DNA of 64,000 nucleotides from NCBI RefSeq assembly GCF_001687365.1, contig NZ_CM004503.1:62001-126000 (forward strand), written 5' to 3'. A program made the translations under genes and the position numbers. This document shows positions 35,698 through 46,093 of the stretch, in pieces; positions within the stretch are counted from its first letter, which is position 1, and each line of letters opens with the position of its first letter. The notes beneath the pieces are model-generated. The model did not search any database. It worked only from the letters and a program-made list of their open reading frames with translations, and was not told the DNA's origin. Origin of the DNA: Pararhizobium polonicum (GTDB lineage: Bacteria; Pseudomonadota; Alphaproteobacteria; Rhizobiales; Rhizobiaceae).

Positions 35698-38296
35698 GGC
35701 TGCGACCGAAGCGGCTGCGACAGGAGACAAGGGACTGCCGATTGCCACAGCGGTCGTGAACGCCTTTCGAGGGCAGAAAGCATTGCTCCCTTCCCAACAT
35801 TCCATTGAGAAAATAGGCATTGCAGCTCGTGCGCTTGCCCGTCGTCGCGCCGAGAGTGCTTTACTCTCGGATATCGACCCGCAAAAGCTGGAGACCCTTG
35901 ATACACTGTTGGACGTCGATCCGGCGATCGGACAGACGCGTTTCCACTGGCTGCGGTCAGCTCCCGACGCACCGGGTGCGGTCAACCTGGTCGGATTGAC
36001 GGAGCGCATCGCGTTCCTGCGCTCGGTCGGGATCGATCCTCGTTTGCAGGCCCGCATTCCTTCCGGACGATGGGACCAGATCGTCCGGGAAGGAGACGCG
36101 GTGCCGGCATGGCTTGCCGGAGACTTCGGCGCAAGCCGTCGGCGCGCGACGATCGTGGCACAGGTCATCAAGCTTGGCCAGAAGCTCACCGACGATGCCG
36201 TGATGATGTTTATCAAGTTGATGGGCCGGCTGTTCTCCCAGGCTAACAACCGGAAAAAGCAGCGGCACATGAACGCGCGCATTGAAACATCCAAAGCTCT
36301 GCGGTTGTTCCTCGACACGATCGTCGCCCTGCAGGCCGCGAATGATGCCGATGAAGATGCGCTTGCGACGGTCAATCGACAAGTCGGCTGGCATCGACTG
36401 CTTCAGATCAAACCCGGCCTTGAAGCGATTGTGGGAAGCGCTGACGCTGCGCCGCTGGTGCTAGCGGCCGAGCAGCATGGGAATATCCGAAAGTTCGCCG
36501 GTGTTTTCCTTCAAACATTCACGTTCCATTCGCGCCGCCGGCACGATCCGCTGCTTTCTGCGGTCGCGACGTTGAAAGCGCTTTATGTAGAAGGGCGTCG
36601 TGTTCTGCCGGATCGTGTGCCCATCGGCCATCTTGGCGCAACCGAGAAGAAACTGGTTTTTGAGGATGGAAAGCCGGATCGGCGGCTTTACGAGATTGCT
36701 ACGCTCGCGCATTTGCGTGACCGGCTGCGTTCAGGCGATATCTGGGTCGAGGGCAGCCGTTCATTCCGGCCGATTGACGAACATCTTATGCCAAAGCCAG
36801 CTTTTGTCGCCCTCAAGGAGCAGGATCGGCTCGGGATCGGTGTCCAAGCTGACTGCGCTGCCTGGCTTACTGAGGTCCGGCAGATGGTGGACGCCAATCT
36901 CAAACAACTGGCCTGGCGCGCCCGTTTCGGGAAACTTGATGGCGTCAGGATGGAGAACGGCACGCTGATCGTGACGCCGCTTGCCAGCGATGTACCGGCC
37001 GCGGCCGAAGTCCTCAATGCCGAAATCACGGACATGTATCCTCTGGTCGAGGTCCCCGATCTCCTGCGGGAAGTGCATGAATGGACAGGATTCGCCGACC
37101 AGTTCACTCATGTCCGAACTGGAGATGTACCGCAAAACATTCCCGCCATGCTGGCCGGCGTGCTTGCCGATGGCACAAATCTGGGTCCGAAGCGCATGGC
37201 GGGAGCATCCAAGGGGATCAGCGCTCACCAAATCGGCTGGATGCGCAGCTTCCACGCACGCTCAGAAACCTACCGGGCTGCGCAGGCGACTGTGACCGAT
37301 GCCCACACTCGCCATCCTCATTCGCAAATCTGGGGTAATGGAACGAAAGCGTCATCCGACGGGCAGTTCTTCCGTGCCAGCGACCGAGCCGCCAGACGCA
37401 GCGATATCAATCTTCACTATGGCAGCGAGCCGGGCGCGAAATTCTACAGCGGCCTTTCCGACCAGTACGGCTACTACAGCATCCTGCCGATCAGCCCGAC
37501 CGAGAGTGAGGCCGTCTATGTGCTCGACGGCCTGTTTGATCACGACACCATTTTGGAGATCGAGGAGCTATTCACGGATACCGGCGGTGCCAGCGACCAT
37601 GTCTTTGCGCTCTTCTGCCTGATCGGCAAGCGCTTCGCCCCGCGCCTTCGCAACATAAAGGATCGAAAATTCCACACCTTCGAGAAGGCCGACGCCTATC
37701 CCTCACTGGCAAATCATATCGGGGCACCGATCAACACCGCGCTCATCATGGAATATTGGGACGAACTCCTGCGCCTTGCCGCCTCGATCACCACACGTAC
37801 CGTAGCGCCGTCGGCGATTCTCAAGCGGTTGTCCGCCTCGCCGAAATCCGGCGAGTTGGCCAGAGCACTCCGCGAAGTCGGGCGCATCGAGCGTACGTTG
37901 TTCATGACCGAATGGTATTCAACGCCGGCACTCCGCCGACGTTGTCAGGCCGGTCTCAACAAGGGCGAAGCTGCCCACAAGCTCAAGCGCGCCGTCTTTT
38001 TCCACGAGCGCGGAGAAATCCGTGACCGCTCCTTTGATAGCCAGGCATTCCGTGCTTCGGGCCTCAACCTGGTCGTCAGCGCCATCGTGCACTGGAACAC
38101 AGTCTATCTTAGCCGGGCCACAACCCACATGCGACAGCAGGGACGGCATGTCCCTGACGAGTTGTTAAAGCACGTTTCGCCGCTCAGTTGGGAGCATATC
38201 AATCTCACCGGCATCTATTCATGGGACGCTGAGCACCAGATGCCCGAAGGCTTCAGACCCTTGCGGCTGCCCGGTCGACTCCTTCGTGCGGCTTGA
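35698..38296 (+). pseudogene. tnpA: tnpA of TnA, 3' part
   Basis: The frame continues the TnA transposase from [20 protein letters not shown] to the normal C-terminus ([20 protein letters not shown]...LLRAA). The catalytic residues are present in [10 protein letters not shown] (Asp), [20 protein letters not shown] (Asp) and [20 protein letters not shown] (Glu). Only the first 125 codons are separated by TnB. An ATG at 35654 inside the TnB repeat could start a protein lacking the N-terminal DNA-binding domain, but no ribosome site supports this. Confidence 0.93.
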
Positions 38297-38305
38297 TCGA
38301 AGCCG

Positions 38306-39295
38306 CTATTTGCGTCCCATGGCTGGTGCGAGCAACTCCAGTTCATTTGTCATGAGCCCGCCAGACCAGTCATCAGGAAGCGATTTGAGGTCGGCAATTG
38401 TATCGACGCCATTAGAATAGTTTCCGCCATGGTAGGGTCCGATAATGAAGACCTCGCTGCCGGCCCCTCTAAACCGGTCAAGCAGGCGATAGGGCCAGCC
38501 CCACATGTCAGGCGCCATATTGATCGGAATGTAGACGACGCCGTTCCTGCAGGACGATGGCACTATGCTGGCCCATCCCCATTGCGCATACTCCTTCAGG
38601 CAAGCCATTGCTGACACTCTGGTCGTTGTCTTCAAATCCGGCATCAATGCCTTAAGCTTTGCAATCGGGCGTTCTCCGCCATAGACGAAAAGCTTGCCGG
38701 TTACCTCCTGAGGAAATGCCTTAAGATAGGAAGCAAATAGGTCCCCTTCCTTCGGATCATTGCTCTTGATGTTCACGAGAAAGCTTTTTCCTGGAAAGGC
38801 CTCCAGCACCTCTTTCAGCGTTGGCATCAGGCCTATTCCCTTACCTCTGAACGGAAACGTCTCTCCGCCATCCGCAGTGTAGCCATATCCAACATCGAGC
38901 TTCCGTAGGTCTGTCATCGAATGCTCGCGGGTGACACCATGACCGTCGGTTCGGCAGTCGAGGGTCCAATCGTGAAATACCGCAAATTCTCCGTCCGTCG
39001 TCGGGTGAATGTCAAACTCAACGGCATCCGCACCGGCCTCGAAACTGGCTTTCATGGAAGCGATTGTATTCTCGATGAAAACGTTAGCTGAAGGCAGCAT
39101 TCGCGTTGCAGTGCACGTGTCAGATTTGACGTTCGTCATATCGTATCGAGGTGCAATCCCGCGATGTGCAAGGAGGATAGGTTCACCTTCGGGCCGCGCG
39201 GCGAGAAGATTGGTGTTGAGAAGGAATATCGTCGATGAAACGACGGCAGCCAGAACTAACAAACTGATCGAAATCTTCTTCAATGCTTTCGACAT
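38306..39295 (-). CDS. GDPD-family phosphodiesterase carried as TnA passenger
   Basis: This protein of about 329 residues has a hydrophobic N-terminus (ISISLLVLAAVVSSTIFLLN), so it is a membrane anchor or signal, followed by a glycerophosphodiesterase domain. It keeps LLAHRGIAPRYD (His-Arg), VFIENTIASMKASFEAGADA (Glu-Asn), VEFDIHPTTDG (Glu-x-Asp) and VFHDWTLDC (His). It is unlike AccF and the diesterase at 19203-19928 in having the anchor and a longer loop, so it acts outside the cytoplasmic membrane. It lies convergent to tnpA just inside the right end of TnA. The start at 39295 is uncertain; an ATG at 39337 would add 14 residues. Confidence 0.85.
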   Translation of the reverse strand: MSKALKKISISLLVLAAVVSSTIFLLNTNLLAARPEGEPILLAHRGIAPRYDMTNVKSDTCTATRMLPSANVFIENTIASMKASFEAGADAVEFDIHPTTDGEFAVFHDWTLDCRTDGHGVTREHSMTDLRKLDVGYGYTADGGETFPFRGKGIGLMPTLKEVLEAFPGKSFLVNIKSNDPKEGDLFASYLKAFPQEVTGKLFVYGGERPIAKLKALMPDLKTTTRVSAMACLKEYAQWGWASIVPSSCRNGVVYIPINMAPDMWGWPYRLLDRFRGAGSEVFIIGPYHGGNYSNGVDTIADLKSLPDDWSGGLMTNELELLAPAMGRK

Positions 39296-39425
39296 AACGG
39301 TTCGGTCCCCAAAACACCGAAGCTCATTACCGATCATGACCTATTTACGGCGAGAGTTCCCCATTGGGACGATGTTAGTGGGAAATTGGCGCCAGTCGGA
39401 GATGCACGTTCACGCTTCGTGCCGC

Positions 39426-39463
39426 CTTAGCGTGCCTGTGGGAACAAACCTTGTTCCGACCCC
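39426..39463 (-). repeat. Right inverted repeat of TnA with target duplication
   Basis: On the minus strand the 38-bp repeat reads GGGGTCGGAACAAGGTTTG at its outer end. The duplicated target TAGAA follows at 39464-39468. The junction creates a TAG stop directly after the TraR codons for ERAF. Confidence 0.95.
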
Positions 39464-39768
39464 TAGAAGGCACGCTCTTCTGTCGATAGTCTCGGGCGCT
39501 CCTGCTCGCCAGACCAGGCGAAGACGTGCTTCCTGGATCTTGCGCGTTTGACGACCGGGTCGAGAGCGTCGAATTTCTTGTCGAAGTAGAGCGACCGCCA
39601 ATCGTGATGATAGTTGGTCACGGCGATGATGTGCTTGTGCTGGATGTGGAGATAAGCATAGCCGGTGAAGCCGAAATGGTCGGCGACGTCCGCCAGCCCC
39701 GTTTTGAGGATGCACTCATCGCCCTCAATTGCGGTAAGATCGGTCAGCTTGTCCAGCCAATGCTGCAT
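39464..39768 (-). pseudogene. traR: Second traR, 5' part (ligand-domain start), cut off by transposon
   Basis: The first 101 residues are identical to those of the intact TraR. The frame ends at a TAG formed by the target duplication and the end of TnA, so a truncated protein lacking the end of the ligand domain, the dimer helix and the DNA-binding domain could be made. The copy is the last gene of the nopaline-catabolic operon, the place of traR in the occ operon of octopine plasmids and comparable to the nopaline-linked traR of pAtK84b. The ribosome site (AGGAG) is kept. Confidence 0.95.
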
Positions 39769-39781
39769 TCTCTATCTCCTT

Positions 39782-39988
39782 CTAGGCGTTGCCAGCCTCG
39801 TCGTCGCTGTTCGTCCGACAGCCAGCTGCGCGACCGCTGTCAATTGGTTCAGCGGAAGCTGTCGAAGAACGTTTCTGTGCAAGGCAGGCAGACATAACCG
39901 CCCTTATTCCAATCGGCCGGTAGTTCGCGAGAAGATTGATTTCGCGTTCCTGTTCTGTGATAGACTTGCCCTCGGCTTGCTCAGCCAT
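39782..39988 (-). CDS. Small ORF (68 residues) directly before the second traR
   Basis: The frame begins MAEQAEGKSITEQEREINLL behind GGAGAC at good spacing and ends CRTNSDDEAGNA 13 bases before the traR start. The tail is shared with the small ORF before the intact traR (2647-2757), within the duplicated DNA that reaches to about 39822. The first 50 residues have no counterpart there. It may be a true small gene coupled to traR; no family is recognised. Confidence 0.5.
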   Translation of the reverse strand: MAEQAEGKSITEQEREINLLANYRPIGIRAVMSACLAQKRSSTASAEPIDSGRAAGCRTNSDDEAGNA

Positions 39989-40060
39989 CTGTTGTCTCCA
40001 GAATTTCTCGTTCCAGCACCGATCCGAGAATTGCTTCTCAAACCGCCTGTTTCATGCCTG

Positions 40061-41365
40061 CTAGGGCGTTTTTGGTGCCAAATGGGTATGTCGCGTGCGA
40101 TGCCGCACAAACAAGGCGACAGCCACGATCGCGATCGGGCTTAGAATGCTCATTGCCAGTTCATCGTTTGAAAAATGAAGAGTATGGAACACACCCTTGA
40201 AAGTGTATCCGAGCAAACCGACAACATAGTAGCTAACAGCGGCGATCGAGAGACCCTCGACAGTTTGCTGCAATCGCAACTGCAGTTGCGCCCGCTCGCT
40301 CATGCTCTCCAGAATCTCGCGATTTTGCTTTTCCATCGCTACGTCGACCTTCGCACGGAGCAGCTGAGTTGCACGCGCCAGCTTCCGCGACAAGTTGATC
40401 TGTCGCTCCTCGATTGAAAAGCAGGTCTGCAATGCAGGCGCCATTCTCCGGTTGAGAAACGCCGGGAAAGTTTCCTGATCGGGCACCGGTTCGAAGCCGA
40501 TGGCGCTGATCCGGCCAAGCACGATGTTCTGATACGCACGGCTAGCCCCGAAACGGAACAATGACTTCGCGGCCCCTGCCTCGAGTCGCGCAGCGAGGAC
40601 GACGAGCTTGTCCAAGAGACGTTCGTTGTCTTCCAGTGCGAGAGCCCCTGTCATTTCCTGGGTCGTCTCAACCAACGCGTTTTCGATCTCCCGGATGGAA
40701 GGCTCCAACCGTTGAGCTTCCGGAAGACATAGAAGTGCCAGCAGCCGATAGGTCTCGAGTTCCAGCAGACGCTGAACCAGCGCACCGATGCGCATGGCCG
40801 TCACGTCGGTGTTGATGACCAGGATTTTCACGAAGCCATGGTTATCCGGCTTGAAATCCGTCGCAACGGTGACCGCTCCCTTCTCAGCGGTCATAACGCA
40901 CAGGGATTCCTTCGCGAAAATCGTGCCCAGCTCGGGTGTGGAAGAGGCTTCGACAATATGCAGGTCTACGGCGACGAGGTGCGGGCCGGGCTGGGGGAGC
41001 GTATACATTTCGGGGGCCATGGAAGCCGCCGCGAGCGAGAAGCACTCTGGTCCCGGGTGTTTGTAGTACCAGCAATATGTCGTGAATTCGTTGTGCCGTT
41101 CCCAGCGCAGATGAACATTTTCGAATGACACACGGTGATGTCGAGCGTGGGCCGGAATAGGCCCCTGGCCCTTTTCCTCGCAAAGCGCCGAGAGTATCCT
41201 GCGCTCCGCATCCCTGTCAGGCTCTACGGATTGAAACGCAAAATGGACAAGACGGGCTGGCGTTTCGATCGGGCGAAACGGGCGCGCATGAACCTCGCCG
41301 AGAACAGATGCACGATCGCGATGAGGCGAGAGCGCTTGTGTTGAATTCTCAGGCGGGGATGTCAT
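40061..41365 (-). CDS. DUF3422 family membrane protein
   Basis: This 434-residue protein of the DUF3422 family is recognised from SVLGEVHARPFRPIETPARL, the middle part with ELETYRLLALLCLPEAQRLE, and the tail with two membrane segments (LSIAAVSYYVVGLLGYTFKG and LAMSILSPIAIVAVALFVRH). The function of the family is not known; members are probably inner-membrane proteins with a large cytoplasmic part. It lies 20 bp behind ocd in the nopaline operon; GGGAAGG precedes the ATG. Its presence between ocd and traR suggests an accessory role in opine use, but this is inference. Confidence 0.85.
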   Translation of the reverse strand: MTSPPENSTQALSPHRDRASVLGEVHARPFRPIETPARLVHFAFQSVEPDRDAERRILSALCEEKGQGPIPAHARHHRVSFENVHLRWERHNEFTTYCWYYKHPGPECFSLAAASMAPEMYTLPQPGPHLVAVDLHIVEASSTPELGTIFAKESLCVMTAEKGAVTVATDFKPDNHGFVKILVINTDVTAMRIGALVQRLLELETYRLLALLCLPEAQRLEPSIREIENALVETTQEMTGALALEDNERLLDKLVVLAARLEAGAAKSLFRFGASRAYQNIVLGRISAIGFEPVPDQETFPAFLNRRMAPALQTCFSIEERQINLSRKLARATQLLRAKVDVAMEKQNREILESMSERAQLQLRLQQTVEGLSIAAVSYYVVGLLGYTFKGVFHTLHFSNDELAMSILSPIAIVAVALFVRHRTRHTHLAPKTP

Positions 41366-41384
41366 ATTGTGAGCCTTCCCAGGT

Positions 41385-42446
41385 TCAGGACGCGGCCAGC
41401 AGGGCTTGCCGGCGGAGCAGCATTCCGAAAAGATCCCTTGGCTCGTCTGGGTCGGCTAGGAGGTCGAGTGGGCTGCTGTGGCTTGATCCCTCAACGCGGT
41501 CGCGGACGTAGCGCAGCGCCGAAAAATCCTCGATCGCAAATCCGACGCTGTCGAAAAGCGTGATCTGCTTGTCGCTCTTTCGGCCGACGTCCTGGCCAGT
41601 CATTACGCGCCAAAGCTCCGTCACAGGATGATCTGGCGCGAGTTGCTGGATCTCGCCTTCAATCCGGGTCTGTGGCGGAAACTCCACGAAAATATCCGAA
41701 CGCAGCAAGATATCGCGGTGCATCTCGGTCTTGCCTGGGCAGTCGCCGCCGACGCCGTTGATGTGGACGCCGGGCCCAATCATATTGTCGCTCAGGATCG
41801 TGGCGTTGTGCTTGTCGGCCGTCGCTGTCGTAATGATATCGGCACCTTCGACCGCCTGTTCCGCAGAGGTGCACGCCTCGATCTGAAACCCGAACCGCTG
41901 GAGATTGCGGCTGCAGCGAGCGGTTGCCTCCGGGTCGATATCGTAAAGCCGTATCCGATCGATACGGAGCAGCGCCTTGAAGGCGAGCGCCTGGAACTCG
42001 CTCTGGGCACCGTTGCCGATCAGCGCCATCGTGCGCGCATCTTTACGCGCCAGATATTTTGCCGCGATCGCGGAGGTTGCGGCCGTTCGCAAGGCCGTCA
42101 GGATTGTCATTTCCGACAGCAGCAGCGGATAGCCGCTATCGACATCGGAGAGCACGCCGAACGCGGTCACCGTTTGCCGTCCCGACTTCGTGTTTTTCGG
42201 GTGGCCGTTGACGTATTTAAAGCCGTAGAGGGTGCCGTCGCTCGTCGGCATGAGTTCAATCACGCCGTCCCGCGAATGCGAGGCGATGCGTGGAATCTTG
42301 TCGAAGCTTTCCCAGCGCCGGAAATCTTCTTCAATGTAGCCGGCCAGTTGAACAAGGAAGTTCTCGACCCCGGTGCTGACCACCAGGTCCATCATGTTCT
42401 CAACACTGATGAACGGAACGATGTTGAGGTTGGCAATTGCAGGCAT
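41385..42446 (-). CDS. ocd: Ornithine cyclodeaminase
   Basis: This 353-residue OCD/mu-crystallin family enzyme is very close to Ti-plasmid Ocd as I recall it (MPAIANLNIVPFISVENMMD start). NAD-binding motif ALIGNGAQSEFQALAFKAL and the segments GVHINGVGGDCPGKTE and ITLFDSVGFAIEDFSALRYV are present. It converts ornithine directly to proline and ammonia, the last step that feeds nopaline-derived arginine into central metabolism after arginase. The ATG at 42446 with AAGGGGG upstream is chosen over 42497. Confidence 0.95.
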   Translation of the reverse strand: MPAIANLNIVPFISVENMMDLVVSTGVENFLVQLAGYIEEDFRRWESFDKIPRIASHSRDGVIELMPTSDGTLYGFKYVNGHPKNTKSGRQTVTAFGVLSDVDSGYPLLLSEMTILTALRTAATSAIAAKYLARKDARTMALIGNGAQSEFQALAFKALLRIDRIRLYDIDPEATARCSRNLQRFGFQIEACTSAEQAVEGADIITTATADKHNATILSDNMIGPGVHINGVGGDCPGKTEMHRDILLRSDIFVEFPPQTRIEGEIQQLAPDHPVTELWRVMTGQDVGRKSDKQITLFDSVGFAIEDFSALRYVRDRVEGSSHSSPLDLLADPDEPRDLFGMLLRRQALLAAS

Positions 42447-42493
42447 CTTTTGGCCCCCTTCATTGGTTTGATAGACTGTCGGACGAGCCCGGA

Positions 42494-43576
42494 TCACACG
42501 GGTTCGACCGTGGTCGCGTACCCGGCAACTACCCGTTTCTTGAGCGTGGGCAGATCCAGCGGGCCGAGGTTTGGAAGCAGGTCGTTTTCTTCGGAAAAGT
42601 CGCGTCCGTAGCAGGCGCTTAAAATTCGCACGCCGCTTTCATGCAAAGGCGCCGACACGCAGGCTGCTTTTGCCAAATGCAGGGTGGGGATCAGACCAAA
42701 GGGAACGTCCTCGAGCACGTAGCGAGTATCGAGGCTCTTCGGGCCTGCCGGGTCGCTTCCACGCTCGACCAGGATCGATGATATTTCTGAAACCGATTGG
42801 CCGGATAGGTCGAACGACAATCGGAAGTGATCGAAGGTCGACCGGACCGTCTTGCCGAAGGCGCAAGCGATTGCCAGCCTCTCCAGATCGAGCGCCTCAA
42901 GGAAGCGGCCGACGGCAGGCGTGACGTTTGTGTTCTGACCCCATTCCTCAGCTCGCTCGATACGTGACAGATTGCACAGCGCGATGCCCATATGGTCCTG
43001 GGGATTGAGATTGCTCAACGCGATCGTGAGGATATCGTCCTTCACGTCGAAGCGATCACCGAACAGAGCGACACAGGTTTCGTGCGACCGTTCTGCGAAA
43101 CGTGTCGGCACCGTCGCCATATCGACCTTTGCCCGGATGGCGCCGATGTTGAACGTATCCGCGGCCCGCGGCTTGCAGGTCAGCACAGTGGTGTTCCATG
43201 CGGTGATCGGGATTTCGATGCTACGCTCGGCCAGCCCCTTGGCGAGGTAGAGCGCCGCAAAGGAAAGATGGGCGCTGATAATCACCGAATGACGTGCGTT
43301 GAGGTGCGGTAGAAGGGCGTCGAGAACAAAGCGGTGGCCATAGGCGGGCAGTGCCAGCACGATCACGTCGGCTTCGGCCAATTCCTGGGCGTTCGTGCAA
43401 ATATGCGGGTGGAACTCCGTGCTGATCGCACCCGTGATCTTCACCAGTGCGCCGGCAGAGAAAGCAGCAGTTCTTTCGCGTGAACGCGACCAGATCAATG
43501 GCTCATGGCCATTCTGTGAGAGGAACGCCGCATACCCAATGGCGATCGATCCTGCTCCGGCTATTCCAACCTTCAT
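42494..43576 (-). CDS. Opine dehydrogenase family protein in the catabolic operon
   Basis: This is a 360-residue NAD(P)-dependent octopine/nopaline-dehydrogenase-type protein with an N-terminal Rossmann motif ([20 protein letters not shown]) and the C-terminal opine dehydrogenase domain ([40 protein letters not shown]). Enzymes of this family reduce Schiff bases of amino and keto acids. In a catabolic operon it may run in reverse on an opine, or process a by-product. GGAGG lies before the ATG at 43576. A frameshifted homologue lies at the right edge of the window. Confidence 0.88.
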   Translation of the reverse strand: MKVGIAGAGSIAIGYAAFLSQNGHEPLIWSRSRERTAAFSAGALVKITGAISTEFHPHICTNAQELAEADVIVLALPAYGHRFVLDALLPHLNARHSVIISAHLSFAALYLAKGLAERSIEIPITAWNTTVLTCKPRAADTFNIGAIRAKVDMATVPTRFAERSHETCVALFGDRFDVKDDILTIALSNLNPQDHMGIALCNLSRIERAEEWGQNTNVTPAVGRFLEALDLERLAIACAFGKTVRSTFDHFRLSFDLSGQSVSEISSILVERGSDPAGPKSLDTRYVLEDVPFGLIPTLHLAKAACVSAPLHESGVRILSACYGRDFSEENDLLPNLGPLDLPTLKKRVVAGYATTVEPV

Positions 43577-43652
43577 CTTCTTCCTCCTGGTTTCGAAGGG
43601 TTTGTCTCGATGCGAGAGGCAAACCTCGATCGCACCGGGCCACACCCGGTGG

Positions 43653-44576
43653 TCAAAATGCTGTTGTCACCCTGTCGAACACGCGCCGGCCGAACAGGCT
43701 CGCGGCAAGATCCGTCATCAGGCGGGCAGTGCGCCCCCTCTCGTCCAGAAAAGGATTGAGCTCCGCCAGGTCAAGCGAGGTGACGAGACCGCTGTCATGG
43801 AGCATCTCCATGATGAGGTGGGCTTCCCGGAAGGTCGCCCCGCCGGGCACGGTCGTGCCCACCGCTGGCGCGATCGCGGGATCGAGGAAATCGACATCAA
43901 GACTGACGTGCAATCTGCCGCTGACCTTACTTACGCGGTCAAGAAAAGCTTCGAGCGGGCGTACGACCCCTTGTTCGTCCAGAACCCGCATGTCGGCGAC
44001 TTCGATACCGGTCTCGGCAACCCGGCGCCTCTCTTCCGGATCGACGGAGCGGATCCCCATCATCGATACGTTGCGCGGATTCACAGGCGCGGCTAACGGC
44101 GGCAGCCCCTCGAAGCCGGATTGGCCCGTATAATATGCTACAGGAGTCCCATGGAGATTGCCGCTCGCGGTCGTGTGGAGGCTATGCAGGTCTGTATGCG
44201 CGTCCAGCCAAAGGACGAATTGCTCCTTGCCGAGCTCGGCTGCTCGTTGGGCCACCCCGGAAACGGTGCCAGCAGACATCGAGTGATCGCCGCCGAGAAA
44301 GACCGGAAGATCACAGCTGCGGGCCATCTCCAGAGCTTTCTGGGACAGACTGCGCGTCCATCCCACCAGAGCATCGAGGTTCTTCACCGCGGAATTGGCG
44401 TGGCTGAGTTCGGGTTCGATCGTCGGCGTCGCATCTCCGAGATCGGTGACAAGCCAGCCCAGCTCCGTCAAAACTTGCGTTAAGCCGGCAGTCCGAAACG
44501 CATCAGGTCCCATCAGGCATCCAGGTTGGGATGCGCCACTTTGAACGGGAGCTCCCAGGATTTGGCACGTCTTCAA
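43653..44576 (-). CDS. arcA: Arginase
   Basis: This 307-residue arginase has manganese-site motifs [31 protein letters not shown] and [15 protein letters not shown]. It hydrolyses arginine, released from nopaline, to ornithine and urea; Ocd then acts on ornithine. The likely start is a TTG at 44576 ([15 protein letters not shown]...), which has AAGGAG at proper spacing and matches the N-terminus of Ti-plasmid arginase as I recall it. The ATG at 44678 would add 34 unrelated residues. It lies between noxA and the opine dehydrogenase gene. Confidence 0.93.
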   Translation of the reverse strand: MKTCQILGAPVQSGASQPGCLMGPDAFRTAGLTQVLTELGWLVTDLGDATPTIEPELSHANSAVKNLDALVGWTRSLSQKALEMARSCDLPVFLGGDHSMSAGTVSGVAQRAAELGKEQFVLWLDAHTDLHSLHTTASGNLHGTPVAYYTGQSGFEGLPPLAAPVNPRNVSMMGIRSVDPEERRRVAETGIEVADMRVLDEQGVVRPLEAFLDRVSKVSGRLHVSLDVDFLDPAIAPAVGTTVPGGATFREAHLIMEMLHDSGLVTSLDLAELNPFLDERGRTARLMTDLAASLFGRRVFDRVTTAF

Positions 44577-44674
44577 CTCATTCTCCTTGCGATGCCGCGA
44601 AGCTTTGATTGCGCCAGCACCGATCATTTCTTGACTGCAACTTTGGCCACCGCACCGCGGCGATGGCCGAACGA

Positions 44675-46093
44675 TCACTCATGTGTCGAAGCTGAAACGA
44701 CTTCCTCGGCCTGCTGAGCTGCCAGCATCGACACCGTTAATGGAACGAAGGGAGGCCGCGGATTGAACAGGCCGACCTCGCCGGCGGTCAGCCCGGCAAC
44801 TGACTTCACCAGTTCGTGCACCGGGTAGCCGCACTGCCTTCCCTGACAGGGCCCCATGCCCGCGCGCGTAAAACTCTTCAGTTGGTTGGGGCCTCGGCAA
44901 GCGCCACGGACAGCAGCTTCCCTCAACACGCCCGCGCTCAACTCCTCGCACCGGCAGACGATCGTTGCGTCGTCCGGCGGGGTCCGCGCAATATTCGGCG
45001 GGTAGGCCCCATCCAGAAATCGCCGGAACGACTTTTGCCGGCTATGCTGTGCTCTCAGCGGTTTTGTCTCGGTATCCGCCTGAGCGGCCGTCAGAGCGCC
45101 GTCACGAAGAAGGACGCCGATCGCGGCGATCTCTCCCTCGATCTCGGCATTGACGGCGCCTCCGATCCGCGCACCGTCTCCGGCTATGTACAGTCCGTCC
45201 GGACCTGCGTTCATCCACTCGTCGCGCTCAAGCCGGAACGCTGACTGGCCGACATCCCACATCAGTTGCGCGCGGACTGACACCGCTAACTGATGGCTTG
45301 GCACCAGCCCCTCGTGAACAAGAAGGGATTTGACCTCCAATCGGTCGGACCTGCCGTTTGAAGTTTCGAACCGTACAGTTTCCAGTCGTCCGCTTCCTTC
45401 GGCGCTGATTTTGACCACGTTGCGTACGTGTCGAACGCCACTGAACTGCGGTAACCAGGCAATCCCTTTCAGGATTTGGCCGGGCTCCTGAAGCGCCCCG
45501 CGAAAACCGCGCAGCGAACGGCTGATGAGACCCCGAGGGGTCGTATCTAGATAAGCGACGGGCTTTGTCCCGGCGAGCCGCATCTGCTGCATGTATAGTA
45601 GGGGAAGAGGTCCGCTCCCGACCACGGCAACTGGCCCCTGTGGCAACTGGCCGGCCGTTTTCAACAGGATCTGTGCGGCGCCGACCGTCATGACGCCGGG
45701 TAGCGTCCAGCCGGTGAACGGAACCGGGCGTTCCTGTGCGCCCGTAGCGAGCAAGAGATGCCGTCCCCTGACGGAGCGAATTTCTCCGCCCCAGACGTAT
45801 TCCACCGTCCAACCCTGGCTGAGCCTGCTTACCTGAGCATCCGGGATGTAGTCGGCGCCACAGGCCAGAAATGCTTCGACTTGCCGGACACCGCGTCGAT
45901 ATTCCGCCCCCAGAACGTTTATGATTGGGCTCGTCGCGTTGCGGCCGGCATTGCGCCAGATCTGACCTCCAGGCTGTGATTGCGAATCCAGCACGATGAC
46001 GGACAGACCGCCGCGCACAGCGCGCCTCGCTGCGGCCATGCCAGCGGGGCCGGCTCCGACGATCAACAGGTCGGCGCTCGAATGATGGTTCAT
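44675..46093 (-). CDS. noxA: Nopaline oxidase subunit A (FAD/NAD-binding)
   Basis: This 472-residue flavoprotein of the NoxA/OoxA type has the N-terminal FAD motif LLIVGAGPAGMAAARRAV, a second nucleotide site VAVVGSGPLPLLYMQQM, AGDGARIGGAVNAEIEGEIA, and a C-terminal BFD-like [2Fe-2S] domain (CRCEELSAG...CRGPNQLKSF...CQGRQCGYP). With NoxB and the small 2Fe-2S subunit it oxidatively cleaves nopaline to arginine and 2-ketoglutarate. Its ATG overlaps the small subunit gene (ATGA). Confidence 0.92.
   Translation of the reverse strand: MNHHSSADLLIVGAGPAGMAAARRAVRGGLSVIVLDSQSQPGGQIWRNAGRNATSPIINVLGAEYRRGVRQVEAFLACGADYIPDAQVSRLSQGWTVEYVWGGEIRSVRGRHLLLATGAQERPVPFTGWTLPGVMTVGAAQILLKTAGQLPQGPVAVVGSGPLPLLYMQQMRLAGTKPVAYLDTTPRGLISRSLRGFRGALQEPGQILKGIAWLPQFSGVRHVRNVVKISAEGSGRLETVRFETSNGRSDRLEVKSLLVHEGLVPSHQLAVSVRAQLMWDVGQSAFRLERDEWMNAGPDGLYIAGDGARIGGAVNAEIEGEIAAIGVLLRDGALTAAQADTETKPLRAQHSRQKSFRRFLDGAYPPNIARTPPDDATIVCRCEELSAGVLREAAVRGACRGPNQLKSFTRAGMGPCQGRQCGYPVHELVKSVAGLTAGEVGLFNPRPPFVPLTVSMLAAQQAEEVVSASTHE

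Noticed and set aside
41308-41511. Short plus-strand frames between ocd and the DUF3422 gene
   Set aside because: The two minus-strand genes are only 20 bp apart and well supported; the frames are shadows.
41628-42611. 327-codon plus-strand frame opposite ocd
   Set aside because: Antisense to an unmistakable ornithine cyclodeaminase gene.
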